NCBI RefSeq assembly: GCF_037996825.1
Contig: NZ_JBBNAC010000002.1
Span: forward strand, 124,001-188,000
Direction of reading: 5' to 3'
Length of the DNA: 64,000 nucleotides
DNA from: Bdellovibrio sp. BCCA
GTDB taxonomy: Bacteria > Bdellovibrionota > Bdellovibrionia > Bdellovibrionales > Bdellovibrionaceae
Below the pieces are notes generated by a model. It did not search any database and was not told where the DNA came from. It was given only the letters and a program-made list of their open reading frames with translations. The position numbers and the translations under genes were made by a program. This document shows, in pieces, positions 35,254 through 43,398 of this stretch (positions are counted from its first letter, which is position 1; every line of letters begins with the position of its first letter).

Positions 35254-35694
35254 TTACCCGTGGGATCCGCGTCTTCCTGCCTTCTGAAATGGTGCTGGAT
35301 TGATGTAGCCATATTCTCTGTGGCTAATTTCAGCTTCGCGCTCCTTAAGCATTTTATAGCCTACGGCGATGCCATCAGTGGGGAACGATTCCAAGAGAGA
35401 AGATTTCATTAGGACAGTTCTGAAATATGGGTCATATAGACGCACAAGAAAGCGATCCTTCAATATACGACAGGTTTTAACAACCTTTCCGCCATACTTC
35501 CTGATCCGTGCAACTTGGCGTTCAAGGTCTTTTAAGTCCGATAAATTGGCACACGCAACGTGCTCCGATCCATCTTTCTTCTCATAATGAATTTGATAGC
35601 CAACATGGGTAACCCGAACGATGTAGCTGGGCTTTTTTGCCTCACCACCATCCAGGAGCCAAACTTCTTTAGATTTTAGATTAACTCTTGCCAT
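35254..35694 (-). CDS. Hypothetical protein, 146 aa
   Basis: Cytoplasmic, basic, mixed strands and helices (ARVNLKSKEVWLLDGG, then VACANLSDLKDLERQVARIRKYG). Located between the M23 lipoprotein gene and the transfer operon. No family recognised. Confidence 0.6.
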   Translation of the reverse strand: MARVNLKSKEVWLLDGGEAKKPSYIVRVTHVGYQIHYEKKDGSEHVACANLSDLKDLERQVARIRKYGGKVVKTCRILKDRFLVRLYDPYFRTVLMKSSLLESFPTDGIAVGYKMLKEREAEISHREYGYINPAPFQKAGRRGSHG

Positions 35695-35729
35695 ACAAAG
35701 GCTTAAGTGCGAGGTCGGTTTTTTCGAAA

Positions 35730-36377
35730 CTACTTTTTCAAGAATTCTAGGGGGTCAAGTGGCCCATCTTGAATCGATCTGATCTCAAAGTGGAGATGAT
35801 TCCCGGTTGAGCGCCCGGTAGATCCAACCTCCCCAAGCTCATCTTCGACTGTAACTTCATCCCCCTCTTGGACATGGATCAGGCTTAAGTGTGAGTAGAA
35901 AGTGGCGTATTGTCCGTTTAAATGCTCAATAATGACGATTTTTCCATATCCAGTAAACCCGGCTCCAGCATAGATGACAACCCCGTCTTTTGCTGAATAC
36001 ACTGGGGTTCCCTTGGGAGCCGCTAGATCCAATCCGAAGTGACGATCACCCTCTTTTGCAAAAGGTTGAAAGCCTCGAATGTACCTTGCTTTTTTTATTG
36101 GCCATTCAAAGAACCCGGTGGCCTTCAGGTGCAATTTGAGGGCAGACTTCTTAATTGGGTTAACTTTTACTTCAGGTGGACTTGCTGGATCGAAAAGCTC
36201 CGGAGCTGCCGATGCACTTATCATACTGTTTTGAGCCTGAATGTATTGATTACCTTCATCTTGAACAAATTCGTTCAAGTCATAACCTTCAATCTTCGTT
36301 TCCCTGGTCGGCGCTGAAACGCATGAAAGAAGAGTTAAAGATGCTGTCAGCAAAAGCAATACCTTCACACTGACCAC
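35730..36377 (-). CDS. M23 peptidase lipoprotein
   Basis: 215 residues from a GTG directly after the stop of the previous gene; a second GTG three codons later has AGGTGG upstream. Lipoprotein signal with lipobox LLSC. The C-terminal LytM/M23 domain (about 105-213) has RHFGLDLA (His, Asp zinc ligands), YATFYSHL and NHLHFE. It would cut peptidoglycan cross-links, from the membrane, likely to let the transfer channel through the wall. Active-site residues are complete. Confidence 0.9.
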   Translation of the reverse strand: MVSVKVLLLLTASLTLLSCVSAPTRETKIEGYDLNEFVQDEGNQYIQAQNSMISASAAPELFDPASPPEVKVNPIKKSALKLHLKATGFFEWPIKKARYIRGFQPFAKEGDRHFGLDLAAPKGTPVYSAKDGVVIYAGAGFTGYGKIVIIEHLNGQYATFYSHLSLIHVQEGDEVTVEDELGEVGSTGRSTGNHLHFEIRSIQDGPLDPLEFLKK

Positions 36378-37091
36378 CTAGTATGAATAGAAATCTTTTG
36401 TTTCTTCGATTGTTTGAAGCATGTTATCAAAGTCGAGGAAGAAAGATTTTTTGAAGTTATACTGAACGTCTGATGGGGCGATACACATCATGCTGTTGGG
36501 TTTTGAGTTACAATCTACCCCACCGAAGCCCGTGAAAAAGCCCATTTGTCTGAACACCAACGCATACATTCCCTGAAGAGAAACAGAGCCGCAAATTGTT
36601 GTTCCGCTAAAGCAGGCAGCGTTAAAAATAATGTAGAACTGTCTCTTATTGAGAGAGTTTGTAACAAGTACTGCATGAGGATCAGGATTTGAAGAACCGA
36701 AATTTTGCAGAACGAAATTTTGGAAAACCTCAGCTGGATAAATCATAACGAACGATTTGAAGTTTGTCGCGCCATCGGAAACTTTTGTGATGATCGAGAG
36801 TTGATTTTCAGGGATCTCGTGAAAACGGAAATACTTCTCTCCGAGTCTGGTGTTGACGGCCAATTCTGTAAGTGCGGCTTTTACTATCTCTTGATGTGCT
36901 GGATGATTTCGGTTTTCGTTGCCTGAAATGGATAGATCTGAGACACCAAAGTACACGTCTCGATCAAAGAACTTCGGAGGCACCAAATCTTCGTTCTTCT
37001 CTTCGGTCTGACAAGAGACGAGCGTCATTGCGGCTATTACAACCAAAACGAAGAGTTTCAAATACTTAAAAGGCGAGCATTTTGTTTCCAT
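36378..37091 (-). CDS. Lipoprotein, unknown function
   Basis: 237 residues from the ATG at 37091, chosen because it directly opens a lipoprotein signal (LKLFVLVVIAAMTLVSC). A longer frame from 37139 would put 16 residues before it. No ribosome site is seen; a CCATTTA element lies 7 bp upstream, so the transcript may be leaderless. Four or five cysteines in the C-terminal part suggest disulphides. It abuts the M23 gene. No family recognised. Confidence 0.6.
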   Translation of the reverse strand: METKCSPFKYLKLFVLVVIAAMTLVSCQTEEKNEDLVPPKFFDRDVYFGVSDLSISGNENRNHPAHQEIVKAALTELAVNTRLGEKYFRFHEIPENQLSIITKVSDGATNFKSFVMIYPAEVFQNFVLQNFGSSNPDPHAVLVTNSLNKRQFYIIFNAACFSGTTICGSVSLQGMYALVFRQMGFFTGFGGVDCNSKPNSMMCIAPSDVQYNFKKSFFLDFDNMLQTIEETKDFYSY

Positions 37092-37097
37092 ACGATA

Positions 37098-37104
37098 TAA
37101 ATGG
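37098..37104 (-). promoter_or_regulatory. CCCWTTTA element (variant CCATTTA)
   Basis: CCATTTA on the minus strand, only 7 bp before the lipoprotein ATG. If it is a -10-like element, transcription would begin at or near the start codon. Confidence 0.3.
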
Positions 37105-37177
37105 ATCGACCTAAAAAATGATCGAAACAACCCTTCCAAAGACCTTCACGTCCAAAGTTGATTTTTCAAAAAAGAAA

Positions 37178-37195
37178 GTCCACTTTTTAGTGGAC
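37178..37195 (-). terminator. Rho-independent terminator
   Basis: GTCCACT/AGTGGAC stem with a 4-nt loop and TTTCTTTTTT following on the minus strand, about 60 bp after the stop of the 307-aa lipoprotein gene. Confidence 0.8.
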
Positions 37196-37256
37196 CTTCT
37201 GAAAGAAATATCAAATTTTGATGATAGTTTTACGAACCTATTAGTCCTCCTTGTTG

Positions 37257-38180
37257 TTAGAAACCAACGGGAACTCCTGAGATGATGTTTGCAGGATTAA
37301 ACAAGTTTGGCTCATAACTATTCGGTGTTACAGAGATACCAAAAATCACGCTGTTATTTCCATTCTTACCATTGAGATATACTCGGCCAGTTCTCCACTC
37401 AGTAAAGAATCTGTTTCGATTACTGTCAGTACCATTGTTGTAAATTGGATTCAAAAAGTTATTCACGTCAATCATCAGAACGAAGTCTTCAGTGAAACTG
37501 TTTTGAAAAGCTGTTCTGCGATTACTTGACTGCGAAGATAGTCCTTCGCGATCAAAAACATAACTACCAGATACAAGATATTTATCTACTGTGATAGTAA
37601 GACCTGAAATGTCGTTTTGCCCGTTGTAATATAAGCGAGCGAGGTCATCATAATCACAAATCAAATTGTAACCATTGCGCTTTCTCCAAATTTGCGTCGT
37701 ATTTGCGGAATCTGGAGATGGATCTTTGCACTCAGTCCACTTTTCAGAAGATAGCTTTGGATTGCTGATGTCGCCGAGATTGGCGTTACCATAGGCAGCG
37801 CCATTCAACACCAGATAAAACAATGCATCCGCTGAAGCATCAGGAGTGATGCGGGCGACATAAGTGTTACCGACTTTCTGGAAGTCGGCCTGAGTTAAGT
37901 TGAATGTAGTTCCTGAGCTTGGTAAAAATTGAATATTGAGGTCGTATTTTCCTTCAATACTATAGGCGCTGCCGTCCGTACCTTTTGGAGAAACGATTAC
38001 TTGAATCTCACGACCATCTTTAATGGAGTTCTCATTAATCGTAACCGTCGTGTTTGTGTAAGAAATTGATGATGAACCCGCAGAGGAACCTCCACCGCCC
38101 CCTCCTCCGCCAGAACAAGACACGGCCAAAAAAGCAAGCATCATCAAGAACATGGTTTTGATTGCTGTTAGGTTGTTCAT
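37257..38180 (-). CDS. Lipoprotein with glycine run, unknown function
   Basis: 307 residues. Lipoprotein signal with lipobox AVSC, then eight glycines and a serine-rich linker, then a beta-rich body with Asn/Asp-rich turns. No enzymatic motif seen. GGAGG upstream. Own promoter region with a 9-bp repeat cluster and a CCATTTA element, and its own terminator, so it is monocistronic. Likely a surface or periplasmic-face protein of the donor cell. Confidence 0.75.
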   Translation of the reverse strand: MNNLTAIKTMFLMMLAFLAVSCSGGGGGGGGSSAGSSSISYTNTTVTINENSIKDGREIQVIVSPKGTDGSAYSIEGKYDLNIQFLPSSGTTFNLTQADFQKVGNTYVARITPDASADALFYLVLNGAAYGNANLGDISNPKLSSEKWTECKDPSPDSANTTQIWRKRNGYNLICDYDDLARLYYNGQNDISGLTITVDKYLVSGSYVFDREGLSSQSSNRRTAFQNSFTEDFVLMIDVNNFLNPIYNNGTDSNRNRFFTEWRTGRVYLNGKNGNNSVIFGISVTPNSYEPNLFNPANIISGVPVGF

Positions 38181-38194
38181 CTATTCCTCCTACT

Positions 38195-38201
38195 TAAATG
38201 G
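38195..38201 (-). promoter_or_regulatory. CCCWTTTA element (variant CCATTTA)
   Basis: CCATTTA on the minus strand, 15 bp before the lipoprotein start and next to its GGAGG. A 9-bp repeat cluster lies 11 bp further upstream; this is the only gene with both elements. Confidence 0.35.
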
Positions 38202-38211
38202 TCACAGTCTC

Positions 38212-38247
38212 GTAAACAGTTTACCATGTTTACCATGTTTTGCAAGT
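38212..38247. promoter_or_regulatory. 9-bp direct-repeat cluster, four copies
   Basis: GTAAACAGT, TTACCATGT, TTACCATGT and TTTGCAAGT in phase, 32 bp upstream of the lipoprotein gene at 38180. Confidence 0.65.
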
Positions 38248-38278
38248 TATCAGATTAAAGTGTCTCAAAAAGAGAGAT

Positions 38279-38303
38279 CCTGGGTCTGCCGATCAAACCC
38301 AGG
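38279..38303 (-). terminator. Rho-independent terminator
   Basis: CCTGGGT/ACCCAGG stem with CTCTCTTTTT after it on the minus strand, 42 bp past the stop of the RCC1 lipoprotein gene. Confidence 0.75.
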
Positions 38304-38344
38304 TTTATTTGATATCGTAAATTTGATGGAAAACTTTAGTCAGT

Positions 38345-40966
38345 TTATCGCAAAAGATATTGAGGGGTTAAACAAGAATCAGACAAATTTGTCCCACAGT
38401 CCCCAGTTCCAGAATTGGGGCGGAAAGTTCCACCAAATGAACCCCAACATTTTACTGAGCCATCCTCAGCAAATGCGCACATCTCTTTCTGGGTCGTGGC
38501 ATACCCAACGATCTTATTCATGAGCGTCGGGCGAGAATCCGTTAAATAGGCATCCGTCCCTACAACATGAGTTAATGTCGGATTCCCGTAATAGCCGCTT
38601 CCGGCGATCACAGGCCCTCCCCAACAGGTCGATTGATATGCGGAAACCAGACACATGCCATAGCCGCGTTTGTCCAGGTAAAGAGCCTTTGCCGACGTAA
38701 CAGGATGATCAGAATAACCGTTAGTGTTTAGAAGCATCTCAGTCGCCCGGCTGACGTTAGTATTTGTTCCACTGAAGTTGTAAATGTCGTTTAATTCTTG
38801 TCCCCAACAGTAAAGCTTCTTATCGGGAGTTCCGACTAAAATGCACCCACCGCTTGTATTGACCGAGACAGCCTGTACTGGCTTAATTGTCGCATTTGAG
38901 GAATCTGTTAGATTGTATTTGATACCCCACGAGCCATCAGCTTCCTGTGTCGCAACCGTTTTAGGAGTTACTAGCCCAAGCTGATTTACATCGTTCGCAC
39001 CTCCACAATAAACTTCCTCAGAGCCTAGAGGACCCGCTACTATACACATAAATCCATTACCCACAGAAACATCTTTGATTTGAGAAATAACTCCGTGCCC
39101 ACTATCAGCTCTGGCTCTAGTCGCAAAATCCTTAGGTGTTTTGTTGACTGCTGGAGTTCCTGAAATCTTACCGATCTGATGAGCAGCATTTGCTCCCCAG
39201 CAATATAAATAGCCATCATTTGCACTAATTCCGCACGTATTATTAAATCCGGCGTAAATTGATGTAAACGGAATGCCTCCCATAAATGTTTTATTAGTTA
39301 CGGTAGATGATCCAATTTGAAGTTCTGAATTGTTTCCCTGGCAGCGAATTAATAGATCATCACCCAACATACATAAATGATTACTTCCCGCTGCAATATC
39401 AGTAATTTTCACACCAACTGGTGAAGCACTCACGGATGGCCAAATGTATGTCGAAGAAGAACTTGGTACAATCTGTCCATATACGTTACTTCCGTGGCAA
39501 CGAACATCTCCGCCGTGAGTAAGGATGCAAATAAAGTCATCACCGGAAACAATCTTTTTGGCACCGAATGCCTTCATTGGGATTGTGGTAATTAGTTCTT
39601 CAGATTTGTTTCCCACCCTATCCTCAAACGAACCAAAGGGAATGGATAGATCAATGTTGATATTCGTGAAGAAGCTAGGCCCTCCAGTGACAATATTGCT
39701 TCGCTCAGCTCCTGGTGTATTATCTGCCGTCACAGAGAAAATTACATTTTCTGAACCAATCAGCCCAATAGAAGCGAAATTAGCAACCGCTGAAATTAGG
39801 TTGGTAGCGAGAGGTGTTTTGACTCCTGATTTATTGTCAGAAAGATCGATGTATCCGGACGAAGAATCACCAAATCCAACAATATTCAAAGCAGGAGGAG
39901 CCGCATCACGCTCAAGGTCATATAGTTCCACGCAGCTTGAAGTAACTCCAGCAAGAGTGACCGCCACAGCGTAGATTGTAGTAACTGTTGGATATGGATA
40001 AAGACTAAGTTTTGCTGAAGTCATTCCATCATCGATAACGAGATTGCCGATAGGTGGAACACCATTAAATCCACAAGACGGATTATCAAAAATACGAATT
40101 GATGATTGCGAACTTGGATGAGCTTCAAGAACAAGCTCGTAACCAGTATCAGCCGCGAAGAAGCGATTAATTCCTTCAATTGCATCATTCAAACGAATAA
40201 CTTTTGGTGGTTGAGCTGCAACGGGTGCACAGACGCTGTCATTCTTTTCGTAATGGCGATCACAAATACAATCATCAATTGAAACTGACTTATCGCCAGC
40301 CGTAGAGGAATTCACTGGGCAGGCACGACGATCAGTCTCGCCGAATGAATAATAATTGTATCCGACTGCCACACAGCTTTTTTGACCAATTCCATCAGTC
40401 ACCATATAGTATCCGCTCGTACAACTTACAGGAGTGCAGCGAGTATATGCGCCATTCTCCCAAAGCTTTGTTCCGACAGTAGCATTAGCTTCAAATAGTT
40501 CCGCCGATGTGCACATCGCAATATCGGAAATACAAGTCGCACCAACCGCGTGATAGCCATTATGACAAGTGATTGTGTACGGACCTGTAGTAACGCCGAT
40601 GTCACAAGTCATTGTGCGAACGCCGCAAGTTACAGCTCCACAAGTAATATTTTGGTTCAATAAAGTTCCAGCTGGTGAGCGGTGATTGATTTTTTTAGGC
40701 TCCAATCCAGAACAGTTAGAATTCGGAACTGTGATGTTTGACTTAATTGAAAAGCATCGGAATAGAGTTCCGGAAACTTCCTTTGAACCCTGACATGGCT
40801 CAGTGAGGTCATTTGCAGGAAATGCCCATTCGGCGTCGAATTCATTCACAATAGGTGGAGAATAGAGATCCTCAAGACCTCCGTCTTCTTCCTTTGTACA
40901 GCCTGCAATCAATGCTGTTACAAGGACCGCCAAAACTACTTTAAATGAACCTCTAATATTGCTCAT
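38345..40966 (-). CDS. Large lipoprotein with RCC1-type repeats
   Basis: 873 residues. Lipobox IAGC, then a cysteine-rich region (about 55-250, many CxxG and paired cysteines, EGF-like in spacing), a beta-sandwich region (about 250-470), and a C-terminal set of RCC1-like blades with repeats such as ICILTHGGDVRCHGSNVYGQ, NTCGISANDGYLYCWGAN, GCILVGTPDKKLYCWGQ and EMCAFAEDGSVKCWG. Such beta-propellers bind proteins at the cell surface. Possible role in mating-pair or prey contact (inference). A CCCCATTTA element is 17 bp upstream. Confidence 0.85.
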   Translation of the reverse strand: MSNIRGSFKVVLAVLVTALIAGCTKEEDGGLEDLYSPPIVNEFDAEWAFPANDLTEPCQGSKEVSGTLFRCFSIKSNITVPNSNCSGLEPKKINHRSPAGTLLNQNITCGAVTCGVRTMTCDIGVTTGPYTITCHNGYHAVGATCISDIAMCTSAELFEANATVGTKLWENGAYTRCTPVSCTSGYYMVTDGIGQKSCVAVGYNYYSFGETDRRACPVNSSTAGDKSVSIDDCICDRHYEKNDSVCAPVAAQPPKVIRLNDAIEGINRFFAADTGYELVLEAHPSSQSSIRIFDNPSCGFNGVPPIGNLVIDDGMTSAKLSLYPYPTVTTIYAVAVTLAGVTSSCVELYDLERDAAPPALNIVGFGDSSSGYIDLSDNKSGVKTPLATNLISAVANFASIGLIGSENVIFSVTADNTPGAERSNIVTGGPSFFTNINIDLSIPFGSFEDRVGNKSEELITTIPMKAFGAKKIVSGDDFICILTHGGDVRCHGSNVYGQIVPSSSSTYIWPSVSASPVGVKITDIAAGSNHLCMLGDDLLIRCQGNNSELQIGSSTVTNKTFMGGIPFTSIYAGFNNTCGISANDGYLYCWGANAAHQIGKISGTPAVNKTPKDFATRARADSGHGVISQIKDVSVGNGFMCIVAGPLGSEEVYCGGANDVNQLGLVTPKTVATQEADGSWGIKYNLTDSSNATIKPVQAVSVNTSGGCILVGTPDKKLYCWGQELNDIYNFSGTNTNVSRATEMLLNTNGYSDHPVTSAKALYLDKRGYGMCLVSAYQSTCWGGPVIAGSGYYGNPTLTHVVGTDAYLTDSRPTLMNKIVGYATTQKEMCAFAEDGSVKCWGSFGGTFRPNSGTGDCGTNLSDSCLTPQYLLR

Positions 40967-40982
40967 TTCGACCTCTATTATA

Positions 40983-40991
40983 TAAATGGGG
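40983..40991 (-). promoter_or_regulatory. CCCWTTTA element
   Basis: CCCCATTTA followed by TATAAT on the minus strand, 17 bp upstream of the RCC1 lipoprotein start. The nearby TATAAT could be an ordinary -10 box. Confidence 0.4.
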
Positions 40992-41010
40992 CGTCTAAAT
41001 ATTCGAGTAG

Positions 41011-42477
41011 CTAATAGACCTTCTGAAGGCTCTTTAGGTCCATGAACATTTGCCAGTAAGCTTTAGGATCTTTCTTTCTTGCTCGTAGCTCCTCTTCAGC
41101 CCTTGCTGCTTCTTTCTGCGCACGCTCCTGCCTTAGCTGCTCAATGGTCATGTTTCGAGAAATCATTTCTGCGGCCACCGCGCGATATTCTACAGAGATC
41201 GCCTTTGATTTTAGCCGTGCTTCTTGCATTGCCGCATAACTCAATTCTCGATCACACATTGTTCCAGGCTTTGGAACCGTTGATTGTCCGTTGGTTACTG
41301 ACTCAGAGTAAAATATCGGAGCCTTTAGAATTTCAGATTCACGAGTAAGAATAGAGGCCTTAAGCTTTATTTGAGTGATCGTCCACATTCTGTACTGTGC
41401 AAGATTGTTGCGAAAGTATTGAAGTTGATATCCATCGCTTTTTTCAACATACCCCATCAAGCATTTATTGCTAAAATCTTTAAGAGAACGATTCTTTAAA
41501 TCAAAATCCACTTTTGTTTTTATCACATCACATCGAGTGGCAGATTCCATCGAATTAAAAATTCCACTGCGAACACCCTTAATTATTTGTGTCCATCTTT
41601 TGTCATACTTCTCTGCAAACACGTCAAACATTCGAGTATCTTGATCAATCAACGGATAGAACACTTGGGTATCAGTGTGGAGATTGTTTTCAACAGTCGT
41701 CTTCGTTTCAACCTTAATAACAGATGCTCGTCTATGTAGTGCCTTTAAATCTTTGCGATATTCCCTATCAAAAAGCTTCCCGGCATCGGTGAGCTTTTGA
41801 TAATACAACTCTCTTAGTTCACGAGCTGTATCTTCCTCTTCAATTTCGGCACTTACTTTAATGGCATCAGTTTTCTCGGCCTCATTGTTCGGAACCGGAC
41901 AGTTTACAAGCTCTCGTAAAACACCACGCCTTCTAGATAGATCAGAAAAGTTTTGGGTAAGTCGTTGGGCATCTTCAACATTCTCGTTGCCAGTATAATT
42001 TGGGTCGACAATATTGATGCCTTTAGTAACGGAATAGAAGCTTGCCATTTTCTTTCCGGCACGTTTGCGACGAATTTCTGCAACATCCTTAGCGTTAATG
42101 TCGCTAAAGTCGACTGGACTTTGAGATAACGCAAAAGTTGCCAATGCCAGGGCGTGTGCCTGATTCATCTTTTCTTCATTCAAGGAGATGGTCTTCATCT
42201 TCTTTTGAAGCTGACGCGCATATTCAATGTCGCGGACGACATCATTGAGCATTACGCAATAGTCGTATTGTGGAGCCTTCATTGTTTCAAGGCCTATCAC
42301 CATTGGGTTGATGATGGGTACTATCATATGAAAGGCATCCTTAGACTTCTTGCAAATATCAAGAGCCTCATCGAGACCATACACCTCTGGATACCGCTTT
42401 TCTGCGGCATTAGCAGGCGATAGAATTCCCGTTATGACCAAAGAAACCAAAAGTAAAGTTGTTAACGTCTTCAACAC
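41011..42477 (-). CDS. Exported protein, paralogue of 49630-51255
   Basis: 488 residues with a signal peptide ending near ANA-AEKRY. Mostly helical, with conserved cysteines in the same order as the 541-aa protein at 49630: DICKKSK, YDYCVML, VNCPVPN, and a C-terminal CDRELSYAAMQEARLKSKAI followed by a charged coiled coil. Both end in Gln/Glu-rich helices. A periplasmic part of the transfer machinery is likely, as the paralogue is coupled to the VirB6-like gene. No named family recognised. Confidence 0.65.
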   Translation of the reverse strand: MLKTLTTLLLVSLVITGILSPANAAEKRYPEVYGLDEALDICKKSKDAFHMIVPIINPMVIGLETMKAPQYDYCVMLNDVVRDIEYARQLQKKMKTISLNEEKMNQAHALALATFALSQSPVDFSDINAKDVAEIRRKRAGKKMASFYSVTKGINIVDPNYTGNENVEDAQRLTQNFSDLSRRRGVLRELVNCPVPNNEAEKTDAIKVSAEIEEEDTARELRELYYQKLTDAGKLFDREYRKDLKALHRRASVIKVETKTTVENNLHTDTQVFYPLIDQDTRMFDVFAEKYDKRWTQIIKGVRSGIFNSMESATRCDVIKTKVDFDLKNRSLKDFSNKCLMGYVEKSDGYQLQYFRNNLAQYRMWTITQIKLKASILTRESEILKAPIFYSESVTNGQSTVPKPGTMCDRELSYAAMQEARLKSKAISVEYRAVAAEMISRNMTIEQLRQERAQKEAARAEEELRARKKDPKAYWQMFMDLKSLQKVY

Positions 42478-42505
42478 GGAATCTTACCTCCTTAATTCCG
42501 TAACC

Positions 42506-42823
42506 TTATTTGATAATTTCAGCGACAACCAAAGCAAGTCCTTGATTTTCAATTCGGCTTTTACACACTTTCGTGATGACTTCGTTTGTTGCATCAACGG
42601 ACATTTTCTTTCCGGACTCCGCCAATTGAATGGCACTTTCAACGTCATGATAAACATCAACGAACTCCGGCCCAATACCTACCTCTAAATCTGTCCTGTC
42701 ACCTTTTTGCAACTTCTTTCCAAGTTCTGAAAACAGGGTCCCAGAAAGGCCGCGCAGTTCATCATCGGATAGCGATGCAACTTCCTGGCCGCGAGTCTGA
42801 TTTGAGTAACTGTATACCTTCAC
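42506..42823 (-). CDS. Hypothetical protein, 105 aa
   Basis: GTG start with AAGGGGG upstream; the open frame continues upstream but without a site. Acidic, helical (LSDDELRGLSGTLFSELGKKLQ). A CCCTATTTA element is 35 bp upstream. It lies 28 bp before the 488-aa exported protein gene. No family recognised. Confidence 0.6.
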   Translation of the reverse strand: MKVYSYSNQTRGQEVASLSDDELRGLSGTLFSELGKKLQKGDRTDLEVGIGPEFVDVYHDVESAIQLAESGKKMSVDATNEVITKVCKSRIENQGLALVVAEIIK

Positions 42824-42857
42824 ATATCCCCCTTTGGGATTTAGCTGTCCCGAGGAA

Positions 42858-42866
42858 TAAATAGGG
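42858..42866 (-). promoter_or_regulatory. CCCWTTTA element
   Basis: CCCTATTTA on the minus strand, 35 bp upstream of the GTG at 42823. Confidence 0.35.
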
Positions 42867-43015
42867 ACAGGGCCCAAAACGAGGGCCACAAACCCTTAAG
42901 ACATAAAGTTTAGAAATCAGCCCCAAAATGTAGGATTTGAGATGTATTGAAATGATATTCATTTTTTCATTATCGAAAATTCCACTTTCCCACTTAATGA
43001 TTTGTTAGGTCAGTC

Positions 43016-43039
43016 ACGCCATTGATTGGAAGTGACGCC
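43016..43039 (+). repeat. Short repeat beside the upstream guide unit
   Basis: CACGCC and GACGCC lie within the near-duplicate pair GTCACGCC (from 43013) and GTGACGCC (to 43039); GTCAC and GTGAC are also inverted to each other and could form a hairpin. It ends five bases before the scaffold, so it may mark the 5' boundary of the duplicated unit or of its transcript. Confidence 0.35.
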
Positions 43040-43043
43040 TTTC

Positions 43044-43144
43044 AACACCTTGCCTTGGCAGGGGAAGTGCCTATCGAGATGCCTGCAATAGTAGGGTCGG
43101 TGAAGTAGGAATGAACTAAAAAATCAGATACTTAAACCGGGTCG
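43044..43144 (+). ncRNA. tracrRNA/omegaRNA-like scaffold, upstream copy
   Basis: 101-nt non-coding segment that recurs at 44638-44738 with about 7 differences (93% identical). The 5' part has short complementary pieces (GGCA/TGCC and GCAGG/CCTGC) that allow hairpins or a pseudoknot. The 3' part, 43114-43138, is an anti-repeat: it pairs with the adjacent repeat at 43144-43170 through about 21 base pairs (three G-U) closed by the loop GGGTC. Scaffold and first repeat would therefore form one folded guide RNA whose 3' end is the 30-nt segment at 43181. Transcription has not been shown. Confidence 0.75.
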
Positions 43145-43276
43145 GTTCAGAGGTAATTGATTTTAAGGTTTAACCAGAGGCTTGCGCGAGATATTTGTGT
43201 TTCAAGAGATGTTCAGAGGTAACTGATTTTAAGGTTTAACCAGAGGGACTCGCCTGGGATCACTCGGAATTGTGTA
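43145..43276 (+). CRISPR. Mini repeat-spacer array 1 (two 36-nt repeats)
   Basis: Repeats at 43145-43180 and 43211-43246 differ at one base; both start GTTCAGAGGTAA and end GTTTAACCAGAGG. Between them is a unique 30-nt spacer (43181-43210). The 30 bases after the second repeat (43247-43276) may be a second guide. The array follows the scaffold without a gap. No third repeat was found. Repeat and spacer lengths are normal for type V CRISPR, but an array of two repeats next to a TnpB-size protein and without cas1/cas2 is not. Confidence 0.75.
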
Positions 43277-43335
43277 GTTATAGCTTAGCTGGTTTTGAGT
43301 TATCAGTGATACCCGGATAGTTCCAACTTGATACG

Positions 43336-43398
43336 ACTACCACCTTTACCTTTAATACCACGGCAAGTCGAGCTACCATGTTTATCATGGTAAGCATT
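43336..43398. promoter_or_regulatory. 9-bp repeat cluster, up to seven copies, over the tnpB start
   Basis: In-phase nonamers ACTACCACC, TTTACCTTT, AATACCACG, GCAAGTCGA, GCTACCATG, TTTATCATG and GTAAGCATT. The longest cluster in the window. Both possible ATG starts of the nuclease gene lie inside it. TACCATG and CATGGTA also make a perfect 7-bp palindrome with a 5-bp centre. Binding of a regulator here would block both transcription and the start codon. Confidence 0.6.
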
